From NCBI RefSeq assembly GCF_004217115.1, contig NZ_SHKN01000001.1:1057781-1121780 (forward strand): a stretch of DNA of 64,000 nucleotides, written 5' to 3'. The notes beneath the pieces were generated by a model. That model saw only the letters and a list, made by a program, of their open reading frames with translations, made no database searches and was not told the DNA's origin. This document shows positions 45,080 to 54,360 of the stretch, piece after piece. Position numbers and translations under genes: made by a program. Every line of letters starts with the position of its first letter. Within the stretch, counting starts at the first letter, position 1. This stretch comes from Ancylomarina subtilis. GTDB taxonomy: Bacteria; Bacteroidota; Bacteroidia; Bacteroidales; Marinifilaceae.

Positions 45080-45544
45080 TTAGGGGCTGGGCTTTTTTTC
45101 AAGCACAATTATTTCAGGTAAATCTCGATGAAAAAAATATCCCTGATAATCAAGTTTATCGTTATTCAATTTAGTAATCATAAGAATATTAAACATTACT
45201 CCATAGTTATCATCGGCAAGAATGCCTAGCATCGTCGCAATATCTTGATGACTAGGAGACAAGCTAAATTTGGGGTGAGAATGCCATTCTCCAATATAAT
45301 ATCCTGTTCTTTTCTTATAGTGTTTTCTTAAAAGTAAGTCTGATTTTTTGACACCTCTAATAAAAGAGGCTATCGAGTATTTGTTGTCTTCATCTGAAAC
45401 AGAGGCATCAATTATCTCAAAACTATTATCTTCAACTTTTTTGCCAATTAGAATTCCACCCGTTTCAAAATCACCAGATTTTCTTAAAGCTCTTTCTATT
45501 TTAGTTTCCACATCAGGAGTAACTTTAAAATTAATCTTCATCAT
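45080..45544 (-). CDS. cap3: CBASS Cap3, JAB/MPN-type isopeptidase
   Basis: This 154-residue protein has the JAMM zinc site: E27 in ETGGILIG and EWHSHPKFSLSPSHQD (H88, H90, D101). Cap3 removes Cap2-conjugated CD-NTase from its targets in type II CBASS. It overlaps the end of the cap2 gene by 14 bp. Its stop codon TAA lies in the core GCCCCTAAC at the cassette end. Confidence 0.9.
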   Translation of the reverse strand: MMKINFKVTPDVETKIERALRKSGDFETGGILIGKKVEDNSFEIIDASVSDEDNKYSIASFIRGVKKSDLLLRKHYKKRTGYYIGEWHSHPKFSLSPSHQDIATMLGILADDNYGVMFNILMITKLNNDKLDYQGYFFHRDLPEIIVLEKKPSP

Positions 45545-47327
45545 TCTTTAAAATTGAATCATTTGCAAAATTTAAAATCTCCTGTTCTGTCAAACCAAGT
45601 TCATTCTCAATTTGCTCGTTGCCAAAACAAACAAAACAGTTTGAATATGATTTAAAGCCTGTTGTGTCAACTTTTATACATTCAAACTCTTCTTTAAAAA
45701 TCCATTTTTTTTCATTTCCCCATAAAATTATATTTGGTTTAGATTTAAACACCTCTAAATTTTCTGAAAGGAGAATTTCTAGAGCCATTTTTACAGTAAA
45801 AAGCGAAATATATTTTGCGTCAATACTTAGTGCCGGAGTAGGAAGTATTTCACCTTCCTCTGTTTCGTTATAATCAATGAACTTAGTTTCTGGAGTGTCA
45901 TTAAAACCATCTTGTGTTTCTAATATTCTAGATAACTTATTGTTCACACATTCAAAACAAGGTGTTATATCTGGAATTATTCTTATAATCTCTCCACCAT
46001 ATCCTAGTGGATAGACTTTAGAATGCAGTGATGGTATTTTATATAACCAACAAAATTCATTAATTACTTCTTCTATCTCTGCCGTTGCATTTACGATTAT
46101 ATCAGCGCTTTTTATTATTTCACTTACATGACTTGGTATTGTTATAATTTTAGTTTCAATGCAATCAACCTTGATAAATGGATTAATTCTTTGTAATTTA
46201 TTTTTTAAGGCTTGCGTTTTCTTTAAGCCAACATCTTCAAGACCACATGTATGTCTAATTACATTCTCCACAGTTAGATAATCATCATCAATTAGTGTCA
46301 ATTCTGAAATACCAGATTTCACAAATTCTTCAGCTATAACACTCCCTGAAGAACCGCAACCAATGATGGCGACTTTCTTTTTGCTAATTAATGTAGTTTT
46401 TTTAAAATCGGGAGTCCTTGAGTTGAGTTGGGTTAAATCAGGATTATAACATCCAAAATATTCAACTTTACTGTCTTTGTGATTGATTTTAGCGTATAAT
46501 TCGGCTTTATTATCAGTAATAAAAACAACATGCTCAGTTTTATCTTTTTCTATTTTTTCTTGTGCCTCTTTAACCGTAAGGATTTGCTGATTATTTAAAA
46601 ACTCAACGAACTTATTTAAGTCTTCTATAAACACAATTGTGTTTAGATGATTTTGAGATGCTTTAATCCAGGTTCCAACGTTTTTTGAAAAAAATAGATT
46701 TATACCCCATATTTTTAAGTACTCACTTTCTATAATTTTTTTTAAATAATCTTCATTTGGTTTTTCTACTGGTAATATAGGACTTACAATTATCCTACTT
46801 TCTCCCATTGGACTGAAATAATCAAATTTCCCAATTGTAGAATCTTTAGGCAGAGGAAGAGGAAATGGGACAATGCATCTAATAATTCTTTTTGTGATAT
46901 CTAATTTAGTTGGCTCAACTTCTTCGTAAACATCTAACTTACCTGTTTTATTCTCAATCATATCTATAGCTGCTAATAACAACTTTTCCAAACTCTTTAT
47001 AATATCAACTGCTGAAAGTGAAGAATTCCAAGTTTTGTCTCTAATGTCCAGACAGAAAGCTGTACTAATGAATTGATGATTTCCTACCCAGTCCTTTTCC
47101 CTTCCTTTGGGATAAATATAAGGAATAGAAAAAGGATAATTTTGAGGATATTTGAGTTCAAATGGAAATTTGATAGAACCTCCAATTTTAGTTGGAAGAT
47201 ATATAGTACCAGATAACCAGAGTAATTCCTTTCGAATAAAGAATTCAAAATCGTTTGATTCCCATTGAATGTTTAGCCTTATTTTTTCTCTGGCAAAAAT
47301 ATGCTTTTTGTCTTCCCACCATTTCAT
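45531..47327 (-). CDS. cap2: CBASS Cap2, E2-E1 fusion
   Basis: This 598-residue protein has an E2-like domain at the N-terminus (PYIYP; catalytic cysteine C92 in FCLDIRDKTW) and an E1/ThiF domain (VAIIGCGSSGSVIAEEFVKSGI, LTLIDDD, N-x-IRH) that adenylates the C-terminus of the CD-NTase; a later TPCFECVNN segment holds further cysteines. Cap2 links the CD-NTase to unknown targets and primes it. It overlaps the CD-NTase gene by 4 bp. Confidence 0.92.
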   Translation of the reverse strand: MKWWEDKKHIFAREKIRLNIQWESNDFEFFIRKELLWLSGTIYLPTKIGGSIKFPFELKYPQNYPFSIPYIYPKGREKDWVGNHQFISTAFCLDIRDKTWNSSLSAVDIIKSLEKLLLAAIDMIENKTGKLDVYEEVEPTKLDITKRIIRCIVPFPLPLPKDSTIGKFDYFSPMGESRIIVSPILPVEKPNEDYLKKIIESEYLKIWGINLFFSKNVGTWIKASQNHLNTIVFIEDLNKFVEFLNNQQILTVKEAQEKIEKDKTEHVVFITDNKAELYAKINHKDSKVEYFGCYNPDLTQLNSRTPDFKKTTLISKKKVAIIGCGSSGSVIAEEFVKSGISELTLIDDDYLTVENVIRHTCGLEDVGLKKTQALKNKLQRINPFIKVDCIETKIITIPSHVSEIIKSADIIVNATAEIEEVINEFCWLYKIPSLHSKVYPLGYGGEIIRIIPDITPCFECVNNKLSRILETQDGFNDTPETKFIDYNETEEGEILPTPALSIDAKYISLFTVKMALEILLSENLEVFKSKPNIILWGNEKKWIFKEEFECIKVDTTGFKSYSNCFVCFGNEQIENELGLTEQEILNFANDSILKNDED

Positions 47328-48544
47328 TTTTGAAAGCCTTCTCTTTTGGTTTTAGGAAGTTTTTTGGGTAATTCGGTGTCTATGTGTTGCGCTACATTTG
47401 CCGATAATAGGGTAGATGTTGATTTTAATAATCCTTTATTACTGATATTACTAAATGTTTTGTCTGTTATTCTTTTTCCAAAAATAGGCGAAAATGATTC
47501 TTGAATTTTATTTAATTCTTTTAATTCAAAAGATGAAGACAATTCTGTTTTTACCTTATTTAACCATTCGTAAAAATTCTTTTCTTTTTGAGGATTTTCA
47601 GGCCATTTGTCGGCAAAGTTTTCTTCTTCATTAACAGGATTACCTATCCATTTTATCCATTTGTTATGCTCTACAGAAAACTTTGTTTCGATGAAAGATT
47701 CCATGTTTTCAACAACATTGGTTAATGCTGTGATTATATCAGTCTCTTTATTGTATGCTTTAGAAGATAAAGTAGTGATAATTATTGAAATTGGTTTATC
47801 TTCATCTCCATCAAACATTATATCCCTATGCCTTTTAAGAATTTGTACTACTCGTTGAAGAGGAAGTTTTTCTTTTTGGTATGTTGGCAATGGATTTACT
47901 GATTCGCTAAGAAAAACAGATTTTCGAATTGAAATACTACACCTTTCTTGAAACCATGCTGCATATCCAAATGGATTACTTTTATTCCAGTAATCAGGAT
48001 TGGTTTCATTGAAGTAATTATCTTCTTGGTTGTCAGTAATTCTTATTGCAGTTTTTTCAAAATCCTTAAAGTCTATTGCAGAAAATGCTTTTTCAAGGAT
48101 GACTCTATGACCTTCTGAGACGATTGATGGTAAGACATCCATGTGATATTTGGAAGAATCAGCATAATTCAAAGTCCAACATCTGCGACCTTCTTCATCA
48201 AGCATTTCTTTATAAGTTTTGTTTTCTTTAAGCCTATCTCCAACAATTTTCTTTAAATGATATTGTGCCCAATCTGCTTTTTTCCCTTCCAACCTACAAA
48301 CTAAATCTACATCTAGTTCATCTGAATCATTAACTGGTTTTATCATAGTACCAAGCAAGAAAGAACCCTGCGGTAAAATTTCAGGTTTGTAAGGTGATAA
48401 TAATGATTTTTCGTCAGCAAGCCATTTACCTACAGCTTGATAACTTTGAACCGCGAATTTGTATTGGGTTTCTGAAATATCAAGATTGTTTCCAATTTCT
48501 TCTAATATCTCATTAAACTGGGCTTTAATTTCATTTGTTAACAT
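47324..48544 (-). CDS. CBASS CD-NTase, cyclic-oligonucleotide synthase
   Basis: This 406-residue protein has the nucleotidyltransferase signature QGSFLLGT (GS at 60-61), DELDVD with catalytic D78 and D80, and third acid D136 in KYHMDVLPS. It produces a cyclic di- or trinucleotide on phage infection; the exact product is not readable. A longer frame starts at 48640 but would overlap the upstream gene by 85 bp; the ATG at 48544 is the real start. C-terminus KTKREGFQK is the part expected to be conjugated by Cap2. Confidence 0.92.
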   Translation of the reverse strand: MLTNEIKAQFNEILEEIGNNLDISETQYKFAVQSYQAVGKWLADEKSLLSPYKPEILPQGSFLLGTMIKPVNDSDELDVDLVCRLEGKKADWAQYHLKKIVGDRLKENKTYKEMLDEEGRRCWTLNYADSSKYHMDVLPSIVSEGHRVILEKAFSAIDFKDFEKTAIRITDNQEDNYFNETNPDYWNKSNPFGYAAWFQERCSISIRKSVFLSESVNPLPTYQKEKLPLQRVVQILKRHRDIMFDGDEDKPISIIITTLSSKAYNKETDIITALTNVVENMESFIETKFSVEHNKWIKWIGNPVNEEENFADKWPENPQKEKNFYEWLNKVKTELSSSFELKELNKIQESFSPIFGKRITDKTFSNISNKGLLKSTSTLLSANVAQHIDTELPKKLPKTKREGFQK

Positions 48545-48555
48545 AGGATTTAGTT

Positions 48556-49677
48556 TTATATTTCTATTGTTTTGTAAAAACCATTTCTTTCTTTGTTTTG
48601 GTCGTAAATTATTAAATCCATATCCGCTTTTGGCATCCATATTCGACCGAATTCTATTGCAGCAGAGACAGGCATTGCTGGGAATACATGCAACTTATTA
48701 TCTTGACCATGTTTAGCTTTAACTATATCAAAAAAGTGCCTACATATTTTTCTAAACTTAGATAAGATAATCTTGCCTTTTAAGAAGTCATTATCCGGAC
48801 TGTCATGGGTAATTGTCCAAATACAAATTTTTGAATCAAAGAGTTTTTCAATTCTATCATTTGTAATTGTAGCACTTAACGATATATTTAAAACAGGTAA
48901 TCCATCAAATTCTTTTGGCTCAATTAGATTAAAATCATCAAAATCGGTTTCATCTTGCCATTCCCAAGTTTCAGGTTCTCTATGCCTTTGAAATACCTGC
49001 ACATCATACAAGTCATTAAATAATGTCCCAAACTTTATAAGTAGTGGCTGAGGTGCAAGTCCAAATGCTGAAAAAGATTTGATTGGGCTATGTATTTTTA
49101 AATTCTCAACTTTCTCTCTAAATTGTCGTTCAAGATTTTTGGATTCTAACTCCCAAAATAAATCTTCATTATCTTTGATAATGCTATTTGTTATACTTAA
49201 TTCAACTCCATAGCTTTCCGTTGGGAATTTATCTGGAATTATTGCTTGAAATGCAGATTCATAGTTAAGAGGAGAACCTTGATTACCAATATTTGCACCG
49301 TATAAAATTACATGTGTTTTCTTTGACGATGAAAGTGAAGTAAGCAATTCAATCCTTTTCTCATGTTCTTTTTTCATTTCAACTAACAAATTTTCTGGAT
49401 GTCCATCAACATCTTCTTTATCAATTAGTCTATGATGTGCATCGCACATTAGCATTAGATTACTAAATGATTTTGCAAGTAATGGAGAACGTTCTTCATC
49501 TCCCCTTGGTCCATCAGGACTGTCCGCAACAATATGAGCAATATAAGCATTGTTCATTTTTGCCATAGACAATTCATCCTTCCATAGAGGTTTATTACAT
49601 CCTCGATATTCGCATCTACCAGCCGATAAAGTCCATAATTGCGTCTTTATTTTTTCAGGTATTGAAGTCTTTGACAT
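48556..49677 (-). CDS. cap5: CBASS Cap5-like effector, HNH nuclease fused to SAVED domain
   Basis: This 373-residue protein has a zinc-bound HNH nuclease at the N-terminus (C22, C27 in GRCEYRGCNKP; H48 in AHIVADSPDGPRGD; N73, C78 and HH81-82 in NLMLMCDAHHRLID) and a SAVED sensor domain in the rest (about 155-373). Binding of the cyclic nucleotide lets it degrade DNA nonspecifically and kill the infected cell. It is first in the operon, 11 bp before the CD-NTase. Confidence 0.92.
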   Translation of the reverse strand: MSKTSIPEKIKTQLWTLSAGRCEYRGCNKPLWKDELSMAKMNNAYIAHIVADSPDGPRGDEERSPLLAKSFSNLMLMCDAHHRLIDKEDVDGHPENLLVEMKKEHEKRIELLTSLSSSKKTHVILYGANIGNQGSPLNYESAFQAIIPDKFPTESYGVELSITNSIIKDNEDLFWELESKNLERQFREKVENLKIHSPIKSFSAFGLAPQPLLIKFGTLFNDLYDVQVFQRHREPETWEWQDETDFDDFNLIEPKEFDGLPVLNISLSATITNDRIEKLFDSKICIWTITHDSPDNDFLKGKIILSKFRKICRHFFDIVKAKHGQDNKLHVFPAMPVSAAIEFGRIWMPKADMDLIIYDQNKERNGFYKTIEI

Positions 49678-49985
49678 TTTATTTCATGTTTCAAGTTTGT
49701 AGTGTGTTTTTTGCCTTGCCCCTAACTTGTTTATATCAATCATATGGCTGTTATTTCTTATATCTCTTCTGAAAAGCTGTTCCTGAGCTATTGGAGGAAT
49801 AACAACACCATATTATGATTCATCTCAAATAGCCTGTCTTATAAGATATTTAAAATTTTAACTAAGGTATTAAATCTAAACTAAGATTCGTATTGTCAAA
49901 TCTGTCAAGTTTAAATACGGACAAATTCCAGTTTGAGGAAAAGGAGAATATTTAGGCTTTGCTTCATAAAGCCAGGACACAAAAA

Positions 49986-50011
49986 AAGCTGTGGCTCTCT
50001 AACCACAGCTT
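49986..50011 (-). terminator. Terminator of the 50-kb hypothetical gene
   Basis: AAGCTGTGG and CCACAGCTT form a nine-pair stem with an eight-base loop; the A run on the left becomes the minus-strand T tract. It stands 69 bp past the stop. The rest of the spacer 49727-50080 shows nothing clear. Confidence 0.7.
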
Positions 50012-50080
50012 AGTTGGGCTCTTTCTAGTAATGGTTCAACCACTGAACTGTCGCAATAGAAAGAGGCACCTTATTTTATT

Positions 50081-51007
50081 TTACACCTCATGGGGTTCCA
50101 ACAGAGGCAAGGCCTGCAGGCTAATATTAAGCTTACATGGCTTCGATTGGAAACGTCGGATAGGCACATAAAGGGTTTTGTAACCAATCGATTCAATTTT
50201 AAGCCTATGATCGCCCGTAGGGAATGATTTAAATCTGAACGTTCCTCCCGGACTAATGTCTACACGAAGTCCGAGTTTTTCTGCCGTAACTTTTCCCTCA
50301 CCAATCACTTGTCCGTTGGCCTCATCGGTCAGGTATCCCATCAGTTCGTAAGGGTGTTGAATTCCCTTGGCTGTTTGTCGGGCCGCAAAGTAATGGTTCA
50401 CAAAGTCGGGATGCGACTGTCGGTATCTTTCGATACTGCGATCGAGCACTGTTTTTAAAAACTGATTGGTTTTTTTCTTCAGATCGTTAAAGGCCTTATT
50501 AGAGGTCTTTTTATCTTCCATCAGAATCAAACGATCGGTTCGGTTTTTAAGAAAGTCTCCTAAATCGGTTTGCAAGCTGATAATACTTTCCTGAGTAATG
50601 GCATAGTCAGTCAGTTGAGCCAGGTTATCCTGAGCAATCTTGATACACGACTCGGTGTATTGAATTAAGTTTAGCTCGCTCAAAGCAGCCAATACCGATT
50701 TCGAAATATCAACTTGTTCGAGGATTGAGGTATTCCCATTACTATTGGCAAAACAAACCAGGTTATTGGAGAAAGGAAACAAACTGGCAATCAATTTGTT
50801 TTTAATCTCCTTTTTATTCACAACGAGCCACTCAGCCGGTGCATCCATCTTTTCGCCAAGGGCAAATAAACCTGTCTTATAAACTGTAAATTTTGCCACC
50901 TCCCCTTTGGTTGGTGCATCCGATTCGTAAATACCGCTATTTTTATCAAGAACCTGTTCAACCTCCTGATAAGAATCTAATTTTAGTTTATCTGTTGTAT
51001 TCATCAT
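50081..51007 (-). CDS. Hypothetical protein with C-terminal carboxypeptidase-regulatory-like domain
   Basis: This 308-residue protein has no signal peptide. The first 200 residues are mostly helical and polar. The last 95 residues have a beta-sandwich pattern (ELMGYLTDEANGQVIGEGKV, SPGGTFRFKSFPTGDHRLKIESIGYKTLYVPI) of the CarboxypepD_reg/CnaB-like type, frequent in Bacteroidota. Function unknown. ATG start with a second ATG next to it. Confidence 0.7.
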   Translation of the reverse strand: MMNTTDKLKLDSYQEVEQVLDKNSGIYESDAPTKGEVAKFTVYKTGLFALGEKMDAPAEWLVVNKKEIKNKLIASLFPFSNNLVCFANSNGNTSILEQVDISKSVLAALSELNLIQYTESCIKIAQDNLAQLTDYAITQESIISLQTDLGDFLKNRTDRLILMEDKKTSNKAFNDLKKKTNQFLKTVLDRSIERYRQSHPDFVNHYFAARQTAKGIQHPYELMGYLTDEANGQVIGEGKVTAEKLGLRVDISPGGTFRFKSFPTGDHRLKIESIGYKTLYVPIRRFQSKPCKLNISLQALPLLEPHEV

Positions 51008-52117
51008 TTATGAATTTGTGCAGTACGAATAAATCAAAGGATGTATCACGATTTGGTTCACACTGCTTGATTAATAATAAACTCATCTGACACAGCCAGA
51101 TTTAATCATCTTAAGCTAAGCTGTCTGAGATCAGCTTAGGCTTGTGTAAACAACTGTCTTGCTTTAAATTTTATTTTTGCTTTCTTATTCAAAGCTTTTT
51201 TGCACTTCTATTCAAAATTGAATTAGCCCCTCTAAAATTTAAATTTGTTCCTTTAAAATTTGAATCACTTGCTTTCAGAAACACAAAACCTGCTTTAAAA
51301 TTGAATTCACTTGCTTCCAGAAACACAAAACCTGCTTTAAAATTTGAATTACTTGCTTTCAGAAACACAAAACCTGCTTTAAAATTTAAATTACTTGCTT
51401 TCAAAATTGCGTCAGCTCCTCTCAGAGCCTAATCATTTGATTTAAAATCTTAATCAGCTGGCTTCAAACAATGAATAGAAAGCATCCGGAATAAATCATT
51501 TTAAGTCATAAGAGTGTCATTCTAAAGAAAATTGCTGGCAACGATCAAAATCGTGCAGAGAGATTCAGCAAATAGGAAATACTTCGACTTAGAAGTCATA
51601 AAAGTATTCAGAGGGCAACATACAGATTCTCTTTTAGTCTTATGATCTGTAATCTTAGTTGTTCTTGTGGTTGAACGGTAGAGCTAATTTAAAGAATTAT
51701 TTCATTATACTCCAAATAAAAAATCATTGATCATGAAATAAATGCCACTCATCACACAAAACAAACCATTCACATTTAAACAGAACATCAGATAATACAA
51801 GCCATTCAGAATAAGAGCATCGATAGATATTTTTTTTTGTAAAACATCCTATTTTTGTGAATGTCTTTCCCTTTTAGGGAAAGTGCCGGCAGGCGATAAG
51901 GTGAACTTTTCAAAAGAAGAAATACAGCCTTTGGCTGATAAATTTAATTTCTTATATAGCCTTTGCACCCCTCTCCCTTCGGGATCTCCCCTGTTAGGGG
52001 AGAAAGGTGATTCAAAAGTGATTATGAATAGCTTTCCCTTTTAGGGAAAGTGCCGGCAGACGATAGGGTGAACTTTTCAACAAAAATTTGTATTTTGTAT
52101 GGTCTAAGATCTTTGGA
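51008..52117. other. Repeat-rich spacer before the DUF559 gene
   Basis: This 1.1-kb stretch has no supported gene. It holds a 21-bp periodic minisatellite (51205-51477) and the first hairpin repeats of the DUF559 region (from 51865). Frames on both strands through the minisatellite are repeat-driven and lack ATG starts. Confidence 0.6.
51205..51477. repeat. 21-bp periodic minisatellite with a 42-bp higher-order unit
   Basis: About thirteen 21-base units lie in phase from 51205 to 51477. In the centre (51267-51403) they alternate as two types, one starting CTTGCTTTCAGAAAC, the other CCTGCTTTAAAATT, so the clearest period is 42 bp in about 3.3 copies. 21 is a multiple of three, and both strands stay open through the core, giving heptad peptide repeats such as KASNSNF and KAGFVFL (minus). 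Outer units are worn. Confidence 0.85.
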
Positions 52118-52984
52118 ATGAAATATCACGAGATTAAAGAAATAAAACACAAACTAAAACGTAACACAACACCATCAGAGAAGCTGTTATGGAAGCATAT
52201 TCGCAATAGACAGCTTAAGGGACGGAAATTTTTAAGGCAACATGCCATTATTTATGATACCGACCATGATGAATATTTCTTTTTTGTGCCTGACTTTTAC
52301 TGTATTGCCGAAAAACTAGCAATTGAACTGGATGGAAAGGTTCATGACTTCAGAAAGGGAAAGGATGCTAATCGAGACGCCATATTAGAAGATCAAGACA
52401 TTAGGGTGATTCGAATTAAAAATAAAGAACTGGTTAACCCAACAGCTGTTTTAGATAAGATTATATCATCCTTCAGACTAGAAGATGATGATCCTGCCTT
52501 TAAAAGAAAATCGTATCAATAAATTTTAGTTGCACCCCTCTCCCCTCGGGATCTCCCCTAATAAGGGAGAATTCATTTAATCGATCTTTCCCTGAAAAGG
52601 AACCGTAACGAAGTTTATGAATCACTTTCCCTATTTAGGGAAAGTGCCGGCAGGCGATAGGGTGAACTTTTCAAAAGAAGAAATACAGCCTTTGGCTGAT
52701 AAATTTAATTTCTTATATAGCCTACACCCCTCTCCCTTCGGGATCTCCCCTGCTAAGGGAGAAAGGTGATTCAAAAGTGATTATGAATAGCTTTCCCTTT
52801 TAGGGAAAGTGCCGGCAGGCAATAGGGTGAACTTTTATCTGGCAAGTCCATTTATATATATAGCCTACACCCCTCTCCCTTCGGGATCTCCCCTGTTAGG
52901 GGAGAAAGGTGATTCAAAAGTGATTATGAATAGCTTTCCCTATTTAGGGAAAGTGCCGGCAGGCGAAAGGGTGAACTAAAACTC
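51865..52984. repeat. Array of two alternating hairpin repeats around the DUF559 gene
   Basis: Type A units start at 51865, 52032, 52625, 52791 and 52934; each has CTTTCCC-spacer-GGGAAAG, then TGCCGGCAG and GGTGAAC. Type B units start at 51966, 52533, 52725 and 52868; each reads CACCCCTCTCCC, CGGGATCTCCCC and, in three copies, ends in AGAAAGGTG. A and B alternate, and the gene sits between A2 and B2. Linkers between units are also conserved (for example the block after A1 and A3). Confidence 0.85.
52118..52522 (+). CDS. DUF559 (Vsr-like) endonuclease-domain protein
   Basis: This 134-residue protein has the DUF559 pattern: KLKRNTTPSEKLLWKHIRNRQLKGRKFLRQH, FVPDFYC, LAIELDGKVHD and VIRIKNKEL. 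These fit a PD-(D/E)XK/Vsr-like nuclease (D in PDF, E-x-D in ELDG). The start is the ATG at 52118. Similar genes are often surrounded by repeats in Bacteroidota. Here it lies inside an array of hairpin repeats, so a role in spreading or keeping these repeats is possible but unproven. Confidence 0.85.
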   Translation: MKYHEIKEIKHKLKRNTTPSEKLLWKHIRNRQLKGRKFLRQHAIIYDTDHDEYFFFVPDFYCIAEKLAIELDGKVHDFRKGKDANRDAILEDQDIRVIRIKNKELVNPTAVLDKIISSFRLEDDDPAFKRKSYQ

Positions 52985-53019
52985 TTCTTTTAGACTTGCA
53001 TCAAAATACGAAAGTAGAA

Positions 53020-54120
53020 CTAAATCATTTTCAGCACCCACAATTCCACCTTCTCTTCATCACGCCAGTTCTGATTTCGTTGGGTTTTAGTCGAAGCGGC
53101 TTTTACGGCCTTGTGCAAGAGCAGTTCTTTCTGAAAACGGCCACCTTCGGCCAATTCTTTTTTAATTGGATGCTCCGCATCCTTATGGGTGATTTCGATC
53201 ATATTGGAGAACAATAGAGCCACTCTGCCTCCGGGTTTCAGGTGCTTGATGGCTTCGGCAAAAAAGCGAGGGAATAAATCTTCGTCGTAATAAATGGCCA
53301 TATCTATCCCTTCCAAATTGTGGGAAGCCGGCAACCAGGGCGGGTTAAAAACAATCAGCTCTGTTTTTTCAGAACAATCGGCAAACAAATCCCCATGCAT
53401 CAACTCCACTTTAGCATGCAATCCGGAGCGTTTCAATTCTTCGTTGACACCTACAATCGCGTTAGGATTGGCATCGGTTCCATAAAGTTTTTGAAACCCC
53501 TGTTTCAGCATTTGCAAAGACAGCACACCACTCCCAATTCCAATATCGATGGCTGATTTCTTTTCGCCCTCATACTGTTTCAACCATTGATCAAAAAGGA
53601 TGAGATGTTCGAATCGTGTAGGGAAATAAGTCCCGAAAAAGGGGCGAATCTTGCGACCTAAAACAGGTATAAAAATGCCTTTTTCGTGCCACTGCCAGGA
53701 ACTGTTCAAGCCCTGCACTTGTGGAAAGGGCAATAAAAACTCATTCATATCGGGGTACAGGCTTTTAAGCCAACCTATATCCGGCGATTTTCTAACGCTT
53801 AGCTTGTTGTTGCTAACCAACAACAACAAACGGTGAGAGAGCTCGCGAAACTTATCCCGGTAATCGCGTTGTCCCTGAAAAGACTGATCGGCATATTCTT
53901 TTTTAAGGTGGTCTTTCAATACATTCAAAACCGTTAAGCCACTGCTAAAGTAATCGACGATTAAAACATAATCACCATCAATCAGGGCATCAACAGCATC
54001 CAGGGGATCCATTCGACGTTTGTAAGCCAATACATCAACATCCACTAAGGGTTCGGGACGGTTAATTTGAATGGTTTTTCCTGATACGATCCTTTCGATC
54101 GCTGATGCTTGCTTTGACAT
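53020..54120 (-). CDS. Class I SAM-dependent methyltransferase
   Basis: This 366-residue protein has an N-terminal domain of about 180 residues without a clear name and a Rossmann methyltransferase part with SAM motif AIDIGIGSGVLSLQMLKQG, D in YGTDANPNAI and the catalytic NPPW (about 259-262) as in N5-glutamine and N2-guanine methyltransferases (PrmA/B, RsmC, RlmG group). The substrate cannot be fixed; rRNA or a release/ribosomal protein is likely. ATG start. Confidence 0.8.
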   Translation of the reverse strand: MSKQASAIERIVSGKTIQINRPEPLVDVDVLAYKRRMDPLDAVDALIDGDYVLIVDYFSSGLTVLNVLKDHLKKEYADQSFQGQRDYRDKFRELSHRLLLLVSNNKLSVRKSPDIGWLKSLYPDMNEFLLPFPQVQGLNSSWQWHEKGIFIPVLGRKIRPFFGTYFPTRFEHLILFDQWLKQYEGEKKSAIDIGIGSGVLSLQMLKQGFQKLYGTDANPNAIVGVNEELKRSGLHAKVELMHGDLFADCSEKTELIVFNPPWLPASHNLEGIDMAIYYDEDLFPRFFAEAIKHLKPGGRVALLFSNMIEITHKDAEHPIKKELAEGGRFQKELLLHKAVKAASTKTQRNQNWRDEEKVELWVLKMI

Positions 54121-54311
54121 TATTCTTGTGATTTTGGAAACAAATGAAATCAGACTTAAAGCCTTAAAAAAAGAGATGTGCTCTTGTGATTGAATTTACA
54201 AGACAAAATTAGTCTATTTCTTCAAATGAACAGCCCGGAAAGGGCTCTCTCTTATCCAAAGCAGGTGAAAATCTCATGACCGCCCGGTCAAAATTGTCAA
54301 AACAATAAAAA

Positions 54312-54337
54312 AAGCTGCCACCCTGGGGTGACAGCTT
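54312..54337 (-). terminator. Terminator of the OsmC gene
   Basis: AAGCTGCCACCC and GGGTGACAGCTT pair with one mismatch; a T tract follows on the minus strand. It lies 24 bp past the stop. Confidence 0.75.
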
Positions 54338-54360
54338 ATCTTCATACGTGTTGTAAGTCA

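Larger units (their letters stand above)
45079..49726. mobile_element. Cassette-like unit carrying a complete type II CBASS operon
   Basis: The left end reads GTTAGGGGC (45079-45087) and the right end GCCCCTAAC (49718-49726), exact inverse complements; the next bases also partly match (tGGGC against GCCt). Units at 57577-58106 and 58378-59035 have the same plan with other core bases. Matched cores at both ends of each unit are what integron cassettes show. The unit is 4.65 kb with four genes, large for a cassette. No integrase is seen. Confidence 0.55.

Noticed and set aside
51267-51403. CRISPR array
   Set aside because: The 42-bp units are directly adjacent without unique spacers, and no cas gene is nearby.
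51189-51404. Minus-strand protein of heptad repeats
   Set aside because: Only a TTG start is available and an in-frame TAG stands just upstream; kept as a repeat, not as a gene.
52625-52984. CRISPR array from the repeated A and B hairpins
   Set aside because: Spacings are irregular, linkers are themselves repeated, and there is no cas gene.
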